From contig JASJDU010000007.1 in the NCBI GenBank assembly GCA_030065015.1, positions 1 to 33,298 on the forward strand: a DNA stretch of 33,298 bases, in the 5' to 3' direction. The position numbers were made by a program, and so were the translations under genes. Source of the stretch: Candidatus Caenarcanales bacterium. GTDB taxonomy: Bacteria; Cyanobacteriota; Vampirovibrionia; Caenarcaniphilales; Caenarcanaceae. Below, piece by piece: positions 1 through 6,581 of this stretch; the first letter of the stretch is position 1; every line of letters begins with the position of its first letter. Under the pieces are notes generated by a model. It saw only the letters and a program-made list of their open reading frames with translations, was not told the DNA's origin and did not search any database.

Positions 1-510
1 TTAAGATCCGGCGAATATTTAACACTTCCGTCCGGGTTTATCGATACACTTCCGTTGCTTCCTTGCGTTACTGATAATACTGATATTGCATCTCCATTCG
101 TTGCTATATCTACATCTCCGTCATTTCCTAGTACATCTATATCTATCTCCGTGTCTTCTGACGTTGTTGCTACATCATTAGCCGCTATCGGGGCATCGTT
201 TACTGGATTTACCGTCACATTAACACTCGCTGTCGATGTCAGTCCACCTGCATCACTTATTACGTAGCTGAAACTATCTGTTCCATTGAAATTCGAATCC
301 GGCGAATATTTAACCGTACCATCCGGATTTATCGATACACTTCCGTTGCTTCCCTGTGTTACTGATAATACTGATATTGCATCTCCATTCGTTGCTATAT
401 CTACATCTACATCATTTCCTAATACATCTATATCAATTTCTGTATCTTCTGACGTTGTTGCTACATCATTAGCCGCTATCGGGGCATCATTTACTGGACT
501 GACGGCAATA
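1..510. repeat. Direct repeat with 291-bp period encoding tandem-95 units
   Basis: The stretch from about position 5 recurs from about 296 with an offset of exactly 291 bp (97 codons). Long blocks are identical, for example around 75-115 versus 366-406 and around 150-205 versus 441-496, with scattered synonymous changes elsewhere. The repeat probably continues beyond the left edge. Such similarity at DNA level points to recent duplication or gene conversion inside the repeat protein. Confidence 0.85.
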
Positions 511-2438
511 AGAACTGTTGCAGTTGAAGTACCACCTTGCCCATCAGAAATTGTATAAGAGAAACTATCAGTACCGTTAAAATTCAGATTTGCGTTATAA
601 GTTATTGATCCTCCAGAAAAATTCAAAGTACCATTTACAGGAATAATACTTATTGAAGTTACCTCAAGCGGGTTTCCATCATCATCTAAATCATTTAGCA
701 AGAGATTTGCAGTGGTTACATTCAAAGTAGCATCTTCTGCAACAGAGACAAAATCATTTTTAGCTTCCGGAAGAGCGTTAATAAAGAAGTTACTGCTTGA
801 TTCAACCGTTGCAGCGTTGTTATCTATAGCAACTACCTTCATTTCATATTGACCACCTTCAGAGAGATCAAACTGAGTATGGTCTATCAACAATTCACCA
901 TTATTAGATGATCCTGCAAAAACGAATGAGCCAGAGTTATCCTTAATCCAGAAGTCATAGTTCTCAATTGACCCATCAATATCATATGCATTAGCTATTG
1001 CAGTCCAATTTGAATTCAATGGAACTTTGTTAATTAAAGAAAGTGGAGTGGATACATCGTTTTTAACTGAATCTAAGGAACCTTCAACATAAACAGTATT
1101 CAGATCATCTTGATTGTTAGTCGGATCATCGAGCAAAATATCTTCTACCCCTGGAACTCCAGGATTTGTGTCTCCTGGAGAGAGAAACAAGGGTACAGAG
1201 TTAACATGAAAACTGTCATAAGAAAATGATGATGCCCCATCGTTATCAACAGCGCTAACCGCCATTGAATAATCCAAACCAGGAATTAATGAGAAACTGG
1301 AATGATCTACTAAGATCTCACCATTAGGAGAAGAACCAACAAACTCTGAATTGCTAAACTCTCCATCTTGGTTGATATCAATCCAGAAATTATATTGTTC
1401 AATACTCCCATCAGCATCATACGCATTTGCGATTGCAGTCCAGGAACTTGCTGGCTGAATTATATTATCTATCGCATCTTGAGAACCATCATTTTTAAGA
1501 GAATCTAAACTACCTTCAACATAACTTGTGTTTGGATCATCAAAGGTGTGACTAGAGTCTGCTAATAAAAGGTTTTCGATACCAGTAGCTAGTGGATCTG
1601 TGTCACCTGGAACGAGGAATACAGGTGAATCATTAGTAACTGTAATAGTTTGAAAAACAGTATCCGATGCGCCATTATCATCAGTAACCGTTACAGAAGC
1701 CTGAACGGTACCAGGCTGAGTAAAAGTATACTCTACACGCCCATCGAAGCTTCCGTCTGGAGCAAAATCAAGAGATTCAGTATAGCTGGTTCCATTTCCA
1801 AAATCGAAGTCATATCTTACAATTTCCCCATCCAAATCAAAGGAGTTGCTAGCATCAAATACGGTAGGAGATCCCTGTCCAATCACACTGCCAACATCTA
1901 ACAAAGCTGTTGGAGGATTATTAATATTATCCTCTTCCACGCCCATCATTTCTTCAATTTCTTCTTCCATTGAATCATCTGACACAAAGAAAGAAGGAAT
2001 TGAAGACTCAACATCATCCTGCTGTTCGACTAGCTCAGGCAAACTCAAAGGCTCATTGGCTGAAGCTCTATTAGGTTGCTGAGGAAGAGGGTTTAATTCG
2101 TTAATTGATGATTCTCGAGAAGGTTTTAGATCTACTAAAGGTACTCTATCTGGAGTTTCCACCTGTTTACTCGGCTGAACATCAAACAAGCCGGGGTTTT
2201 CTCTTTCTCCAAAGTCAATAAAGTTAAATTTAATTTCTTCTTCGTCTCTAAAATCAAAATGTTGAATATCATCAAAGCTGTAGGCATTCATTTGAGCCAT
2301 TGCTTCAGCCCAAAATGGAATAACCGCTAAAAAAGACCCTGGAACGATTCTCTCTCGAACAGAGAAGTTGATTTTCCTTCGTTTAAAACGAGGATCATTG
2401 AAAGAACTATTTCCCTTTTTTCTCCGTCCCTTAGCCAT
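1..2438 (-). CDS. Giant PKD/tandem-95 repeat surface protein, N-terminal part (C-terminus off the window)
   Basis: The minus strand is open without a stop from the ATG at 2438 to the window edge, giving at least 812 residues. An in-frame TAA lies about 27 bases upstream, so this ATG is the first possible one, although its Shine-Dalgarno (SD) match is poor. Order seen: a basic N-terminus (MAKGRRKKG), a linker with an acidic run near residues 155-170, a PKD-like domain at about 175-268, two similar modules of about 144 residues at about 270-553 (each with PGDT and YVEGSLDS), then tandem-95 (VCBS/cadherin-like) repeats starting near 557, 653 and 750. The repeats carry NDAPIAANDVATTSEDTEID, LGND and FNGTDSFSY. 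There is no classical signal peptide, only a short hydrophobic patch near residues 33-45. Such proteins are usually type I-secreted adhesins with a C-terminal secretion signal; that signal would lie outside the window, so secretion is inferred. Confidence 0.85.
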   Translation of the reverse strand, partial: MAKGRRKKGNSSFNDPRFKRRKINFSVRERIVPGSFLAVIPFWAEAMAQMNAYSFDDIQHFDFRDEEEIKFNFIDFGERENPGLFDVQPSKQVETPDRVPLVDLKPSRESSINELNPLPQQPNRASANEPLSLPELVEQQDDVESSIPSFFVSDDSMEEEIEEMMGVEEDNINNPPTALLDVGSVIGQGSPTVFDASNSFDLDGEIVRYDFDFGNGTSYTESLDFAPDGSFDGRVEYTFTQPGTVQASVTVTDDNGASDTVFQTITVTNDSPVFLVPGDTDPLATGIENLLLADSSHTFDDPNTSYVEGSLDSLKNDGSQDAIDNIIQPASSWTAIANAYDADGSIEQYNFWIDINQDGEFSNSEFVGSSPNGEILVDHSSFSLIPGLDYSMAVSAVDNDGASSFSYDSFHVNSVPLFLSPGDTNPGVPGVEDILLDDPTNNQDDLNTVYVEGSLDSVKNDVSTPLSLINKVPLNSNWTAIANAYDIDGSIENYDFWIKDNSGSFVFAGSSNNGELLIDHTQFDLSEGGQYEMKVVAIDNNAATVESSSNFFINALPEAKNDFVSVAEDATLNVTTANLLLNDLDDDGNPLEVTSISIIPVNGTLNFSGGSITYNANLNFNGTDSFSYTISDGQGGTSTATVLIAVSPVNDAPIAANDVATTSEDTEIDIDVLGNDVDVDIATNGDAISVLSVTQGSNGSVSINPDGTVKYSPDSNFNGTDSFSYVISDAGGLTSTASVNVTVNPVNDAPIAANDVATTSEDTEIDIDVLGNDGDVDIATNGDAISVLSVTQGSNGSVSINPDGSVKYSPDL

Positions 2439-2753
2439 AACATTTTCAAACCAATATGCAATTTAACATTCCACCAAATAAAGCCTAATATTCTTATTAC
2501 AAGGGGCATGAGTAAGATCTGTACCGTCAACATTATTCAAGTAGGGATATCCATAAAAATTATCGAAAGTGAAAGACACAAAGTACTTTTCAAAACGTGA
2601 AAGTCAAGGTTTATTAAATCCTTCCAAGGAAAAACCAAAACTATTCTAAAGAGTAGTTTGATGAACACTTATTGCGATATAGCATTGTCAATACTATATC
2701 AAAAGTTGAGTTATGTGCTGTAAGCGAACGTGCCCTTTACCTTGGAGGAGGGA

Positions 2754-2931
2754 ATGGTTAAATACGCCAAGGACAAGAGCAAGAGTCAGCCAAGAGGGAC
2801 AGACTAGCATATATCAAAGATTAAGAGCATTAAAAAACCAGCTGGCTGATACCCAATTAAGATATACCGAGTACCTACAAGCACAAGAGGTTTTGCAAAG
2901 TACTAGAGAACAAATGAATCCCAATTCTTAA
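2754..2931 (+). pseudogene. Possible frameshifted small coiled-coil protein
   Basis: A purine-rich SD-like run (GGAGGAGGG, 2744-2752) precedes an ATG at 2754, but that frame stops after 17 codons (MVKYAKDKSKSQPRGTD). The frame one base further on is open to 2931 and encodes a helical, coiled-coil-like stretch with YQRLRALKNQLADTQLRY ending in QMNPNS. Removing one G from the GGG near 2797-2800 would join the two into a protein of about 58 residues. It may be a decayed gene, a sequencing error or coincidence; I recognise no family. The rest of 2439-2956 shows no convincing gene. Confidence 0.35.
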
Positions 2932-2956
2932 TAAAGAATACAAGAACTGCAAAAAC

Positions 2957-4372
2957 TCAATAATCCATAATCACAATACTGGTATTATCAGGTGCACCAA
3001 CATCATAAGCATCTTGCAAGTAAGTTTTTGACAACTCTTTTATGGATAAGTTCTCCTGGAATCTTTGAGCTATCTTATTTTCCGATGCGTACAAAAGTCC
3101 ATCGCTGCATATTAAAAGACGATCACCCTTGAACAGCTTAAGCTGAAAGAGATCCAAGCCAAAGGAACCTTGCATACCTCCCATATAAAAAAGAAGCGCC
3201 CCTCCATCCCCAGTTTCCGGATCGAAATGCTCAGAGTGGTCTCTTGTTAAACGGTATAAAGTTTCAGAACGCCAAAGATAAGCCCTACTATCGCCAGTAT
3301 TTGAAATAAAGATCTGATCATTTTCTTCATCAATCAAGCCAACAGTCAAAGTGCTTCCGATATCAACTCTATTTTGCGCTTGCTTTGCCCAGTTCAAGAT
3401 TTGGTGATTTGCTTCAATAACCGTTTTTCGAAGCCAAGACCCATGTTCAAGAAATTTGAGATTGGACATCGAACCTTCATTCTGCCACTTCTTCTCTATA
3501 AAACTCATAATCATTCGGCTTGTCTGCTTACCTTCAGAAGCTGAGCCAACACCATCTGCCACGCCTAAAATTCTCAAATCCGATGTCAGGAGAACGGTAT
3601 CCGCATTCTCTTTGCGTTTCAACCCAACATCACAAATTGCAACAGCATTTCTTCCGCTCTTCGAAAAAGAATATTCTTTACGTTCATCATCAAAATAACT
3701 AGGTGTAGGACTAGAGGAATTTACGGTTACAGCTTCTTTTATAGAGTAGGGTAGTTGAGTAAAATTTATCGGCGATAAATTTTGCAAATATTCAGCTATC
3801 GATTCTGGATAGAGTTTTTCTTCAGCTTGTAGAACTTTTAACTTTAAGGAATCGGAAGTTTCAAAATTTCCAAGCTCAACAACCTGTTGGGCCAATATTG
3901 GACCTTCATCAATGTTTTCATCAACAAGATGGACAGTACACCCAGTAATTTTTACTCCCCTTTGAATTACTGCTTCATGCACTTTATTTCCAAACATTCC
4001 TTTACCACCAAAAGCAGGTAACAAACTCGGATGAGTGTTAACAATCCTCTTTTCATAAGCTTTTAAAAGTGGTAAGGAAATTACTCTAGTATACCCACAC
4101 AAAACAATCAAGCTTATTTGCTTATTCCAAAACTCTGCAGCAATTTTTGCATCATATTCTTCTTTACTATTAAATAAGTCTGGCTTAAAAGTTAAAGTAG
4201 AAATTCCAAACCTTTCTGCCAAAGACAAAGCCTCTGCATTAGGCTTATCGGACACAAGTAAAGACACCTCTGCATTTAATCTTCCAGACTGAATGGCTTG
4301 AAGAATTGAAGGTATGTTACTGCCTTTTCCCGAAGCTAAAATACCAATTTTTAATTTATCAGCCACAGACAA
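2957..4372 (-). CDS. purN: PurN (GAR formyltransferase) fused to a PP2C-type Ser/Thr phosphatase domain
   Basis: One uninterrupted 471-codon frame. Residues 7-196 match phosphoribosylglycinamide formyltransferase, which transfers a formyl group from 10-formyl-THF to GAR in purine synthesis: GSN near 16-19, the catalytic N112 and H114 in VNTHPSLLP, and the acidic loop HLVDENIDEGP with D151 as likely third catalytic residue. After a linker of about 45 residues, 240-471 is a PP2C (PPM) phosphatase with all metal-site motifs: D248 in CDVG, D273 in VADGVG, GSTL at 339, TGDSRAY with D361, LTRDHS, ICSDGL with D424, and GAPDN with D462/N463. PurN is normally about 190-215 residues and stands alone. 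The intact catalytic residues suggest both halves are active. It is divergent from recA and has no obvious operon partner. The biological link is unknown; phosphatase control of purine flux is only a guess. Confidence 0.92.
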   Translation of the reverse strand: MSVADKLKIGILASGKGSNIPSILQAIQSGRLNAEVSLLVSDKPNAEALSLAERFGISTLTFKPDLFNSKEEYDAKIAAEFWNKQISLIVLCGYTRVISLPLLKAYEKRIVNTHPSLLPAFGGKGMFGNKVHEAVIQRGVKITGCTVHLVDENIDEGPILAQQVVELGNFETSDSLKLKVLQAEEKLYPESIAEYLQNLSPINFTQLPYSIKEAVTVNSSSPTPSYFDDERKEYSFSKSGRNAVAICDVGLKRKENADTVLLTSDLRILGVADGVGSASEGKQTSRMIMSFIEKKWQNEGSMSNLKFLEHGSWLRKTVIEANHQILNWAKQAQNRVDIGSTLTVGLIDEENDQIFISNTGDSRAYLWRSETLYRLTRDHSEHFDPETGDGGALLFYMGGMQGSFGLDLFQLKLFKGDRLLICSDGLLYASENKIAQRFQENLSIKELSKTYLQDAYDVGAPDNTSIVIMDY

Positions 4373-4504
4373 TAAATACGTTTTACACTAAAGAAAGTAT
4401 TATGTTATTAGTTTCCTTCCCACTTAAGCTTAGCTCGACTCTTAATTTCCTGTAATCTGCACATACACTCGCAAAAGCTAAATAAAACACGGACTTTTTA
4501 ATTT

Positions 4505-4533
4505 TTTATCAATCGAGTCATTTAGAATATAAT
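4505..4533 (+). promoter_or_regulatory. Putative recA promoter
   Basis: A perfect TATAAT (4528-4533) lies 33 bases before the recA ATG, with a weak -35 (TTTATC, 4505-4510) at 17-bp spacing. An AGGTGA ribosome site at 4554-4559 precedes the start by 7 bases. I looked for a LexA box of the Gram-positive (GAAC-N4-GTTC) or cyanobacterial (AGTAC-type) form here and saw none. Confidence 0.5.
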
Positions 4534-4566
4534 GTTTTTTAATTACGATATTCAGGTGAAATTTCA

Positions 4567-5733
4567 ATGGCAAGAGCAAAAAAGTCAACAGATGAGTCAA
4601 AGAAAAGCATCAACTCTGTAACTTCATTAAGTGGAGACAACGGTTCTATAAATCCAGAAAAATTAAAAGCCTTGGATTTAGCAATGGGGCAAATCGAAAA
4701 AGAATTTGGCAAAGGTGCAATCATGAAGCTCGGTTCTGCGCCCAAGGTAAAAGTTGAAACAGTGTCAACCGGATCTCTCAACTTAGACCTCGCTCTAGGT
4801 ATTGGTGGTATTCCAAAGGGAAGAATCATTGAAATCTATGGCCCTGAATCATCAGGAAAAACAACCATTGCAATGCACATCTGCGCGGAATTTCAAAAAC
4901 AAGGAGGCATTGCAGCCTTTATCGATGCAGAGCACGCAATGGATCCTGAATATTCCAAAAAAGTTGGAGTAAATATTGACGAGCTTTTAATAAGTCAGCC
5001 GGACACTGGTGAACAAGCTCTAGAAATTGTAGATCAATTAGTTAGAAGTAGCGCTGTTGATGTAATTGTTATCGACTCAGTTGCAGCCCTGGTCCCAAGA
5101 GCTGAAATTGAGGGTGATGTTGGCGATTCTTTACCCGGCATTCAAGCTCGTTTGATGAGTCAGGCCTTAAGGAAAATTGCAGGTGTTTCCTCAAGAACCG
5201 GAGCAACAATTGTATTCATCAACCAATTGCGTCAAAAGATCGGTATTACCTATGGTAGTAACGAAACAACCACTGGCGGAAATGCCCTAAAGTTCTATGC
5301 CTCTGTCCGTCTGGATATCAGGAGAATTGAGACATTAAAAAAAACCGATGTTGAATACGGAAATAGAGTACGGATTAAAGTTACAAAGAATAAGGTTGCT
5401 CCTCCTTTCAGAAAAGCTGAGTTTGAGATCATTTATGGGAAAGGCATCTCTTATGAAGGAGAATTAGTTGATATGGGAATCTCTATTGGCAGTTTTAAAA
5501 AAGCTGGTACTTGGTATTCCTGGATTGATTTAGAGACTGGGGAAGAGACTAAAATCGGACAAGGTAGAGATGCGGCAGTCCAATATCTCAAAGACAATCC
5601 AACTCTTGCAGAAGGCCTTCGGGAAAGAATTGTTGCCAGCTTTAACCCAAAACGCTTGGATGAAGAGGAGCAAAAAGAAGCAAATGATGACAATGCCATC
5701 CCAGAGAAAGATCTAGAGGTAATAAAAGCTTGA
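4567..5733 (+). CDS. recA: Recombinase RecA
   Basis: RecA forms ATP-dependent filaments on single-stranded DNA for homologous strand exchange and stimulates LexA-type self-cleavage. The 388-residue protein has Walker [10 protein letters not shown] at 92-100, the [10 protein letters not shown] motif near 118-127, Walker [11 protein letters not shown] at 166-175, the L1/L2 loop region with [11 protein letters not shown], and the C-terminal domain with an acidic tail. It carries about 30 extra N-terminal residues (Lys/Ser-rich, low complexity) relative to the E. coli protein; the ATG with AGGTGA upstream supports this start. It overlaps ruvC by 4 bases, so the two are almost certainly co-transcribed as a recombination operon. 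Confidence 0.98.
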   Translation: MARAKKSTDESKKSINSVTSLSGDNGSINPEKLKALDLAMGQIEKEFGKGAIMKLGSAPKVKVETVSTGSLNLDLALGIGGIPKGRIIEIYGPESSGKTTIAMHICAEFQKQGGIAAFIDAEHAMDPEYSKKVGVNIDELLISQPDTGEQALEIVDQLVRSSAVDVIVIDSVAALVPRAEIEGDVGDSLPGIQARLMSQALRKIAGVSSRTGATIVFINQLRQKIGITYGSNETTTGGNALKFYASVRLDIRRIETLKKTDVEYGNRVRIKVTKNKVAPPFRKAEFEIIYGKGISYEGELVDMGISIGSFKKAGTWYSWIDLETGEETKIGQGRDAAVQYLKDNPTLAEGLRERIVASFNPKRLDEEEQKEANDDNAIPEKDLEVIKA

Positions 5734-6224
5734 GAATACTAGGAATTGATCCTGGTATTGCGCTGGTAGGATACTCCATTATTGATTTGGATGGAAGAGA
5801 AGTAAACCTCATTCAATGTGGAGTTATCACCACTGATTCAAACTTGAGACCATGGGAGAGACTCAAAATAATAAGGAAAGATCTCAATGAGATTCTTCAA
5901 GTTTTTCAACCTGATGCCTCGGCAGTTGAACTTTTGTATTTCACGAAGAACATAAAAACCGGAATTTCAGTCGCACAAGGACGCGGAGTGATTCTTGAAT
6001 GTCTTGCTGCAAATAGAATTGAAAAAATAGTTGAATTTACACCTACCCATTTGAAGCAAGTTCTTTTTGGTAATGGAAAGGCTAGTAAAAGAGAAATCCA
6101 GATAATGGTTTCGAAAGCTTTGAATTTACCGGGTTTGATCAAACCTGATGATGCAGCTGATGCAACTGCTTTAGCCTTAGCTTTCATCAGGGGTGGTTTT
6201 GCAAGCAACTTATGCCTAGCCTAA
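5730..6224 (+). CDS. ruvC: Holliday junction endodeoxyribonuclease RuvC
   Basis: RuvC resolves Holliday junctions by paired nicks. The 164-residue protein has the RNase H-fold acidic residues D7 (LGIDPG), E67 (AVELLYF) and D141/D144 ([11 protein letters not shown]), plus the [16 protein letters not shown] segment of the family. The likely start is a TTG at 5730 whose last two bases are the first two of the recA TGA stop, which implies translational coupling to recA. ruvC more often sits beside ruvA or ruvB; direct recA-ruvC coupling puts strand exchange and junction resolution in one transcript. The RuvAB motor is not in the window. Confidence 0.95.
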   Translation: MRILGIDPGIALVGYSIIDLDGREVNLIQCGVITTDSNLRPWERLKIIRKDLNEILQVFQPDASAVELLYFTKNIKTGISVAQGRGVILECLAANRIEKIVEFTPTHLKQVLFGNGKASKREIQIMVSKALNLPGLIKPDDAADATALALAFIRGGFASNLCLA

Positions 6225-6280
6225 TCCTTTATAGTTATTACAAGTATTCTCTCTTACCTAGAGTAAAAATTAAAAATCGA

Positions 6281-6309
6281 GAGACAAGAAAAAAATAAGC
6301 TTATATAAT
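6281..6309 (+). promoter_or_regulatory. Putative feoAB promoter
   Basis: GAGACA (6281-6286) and a perfect TATAAT (6304-6309) are separated by exactly 17 bp and lie 28 bases before the feoA ATG. The -35 matches four of six consensus bases. Confidence 0.5.
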
Positions 6310-6317
6310 TATTTAGC

Positions 6318-6332
6318 TGAGAAGAATTCTCA
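6318..6332. promoter_or_regulatory. Inverted repeat between feo promoter and feoA start
   Basis: TGAGAA-GAA-TTCTCA is a perfect 6-bp dyad with a 3-base centre. It lies just downstream of the predicted -10 and covers the transcription start/ribosome-site zone of feoA. The placement suits a repressor operator. It does not resemble the classic GATAATGATAAT Fur consensus, so iron control is only inferred. Confidence 0.4.
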
Positions 6333-6336
6333 ATAA

Positions 6337-6567
6337 ATGATTTGCTCGCTAGATATTTTAAAAAAAACTAATAAAATCAACTGTCAAGTCAAGATATTAG
6401 AATCAGATGACGTTGACTTACAGCTTTACTTAGATCGTTTGGGAATATCCGCAGAGAAAGTATTAGTTGATAGCGGACCGTGGGGCTCTTACATTATAAA
6501 GTGCAAGAATCAAGAAATTGCAGTTGGTCCAATGTTGGCAAATAAACTAAAAGTCGAAACAGTTTAA
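6337..6567 (+). CDS. feoA: FeoA, small SH3-like partner of ferrous iron transporter
   Basis: This 76-residue protein has the length and layout of FeoA, a cytosolic SH3-like beta-barrel protein needed for FeoB-mediated Fe(II) uptake. The recognisable part is the segment LDRLGISAEKVLVD followed by GSYIIKCKNQEIAVGPMLAN, equivalent to the family pattern of a Leu-Gly turn and a late strand that normally reads as I-x-V-R-G-x-x-x-A-L. A GAGAAG element precedes the ATG. It is followed after 14 bases by feoB, as in most feo operons. Sequence identity to textbook FeoA is low, so the gene context carries part of the assignment. Confidence 0.82.
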   Translation: MICSLDILKKTNKINCQVKILESDDVDLQLYLDRLGISAEKVLVDSGPWGSYIIKCKNQEIAVGPMLANKLKVETV

Positions 6568-6581
6568 ACGGCTATTAGTAA

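Noticed and set aside
55-558. Plus-strand frames rich in Ser/Thr/Ile at the left edge
   Set aside because: They are antisense shadows of the tandem-95 repeat frame on the minus strand, which explains their mutual similarity.
1-600. CRISPR-like array from the left-edge repeats
   Set aside because: The repeat unit is 291 bp, in frame and protein-coding, with no alternating short repeats and unique spacers.
2327-2533. Minus-strand 68-codon frame near the adhesin start
   Set aside because: Overlaps the start of the large repeat protein in another frame and has no family features.
4373-4566. SOS/LexA box upstream of recA
   Set aside because: Neither the GAAC-N4-GTTC nor the cyanobacterial AGTAC-type dyad can be found in this gap.
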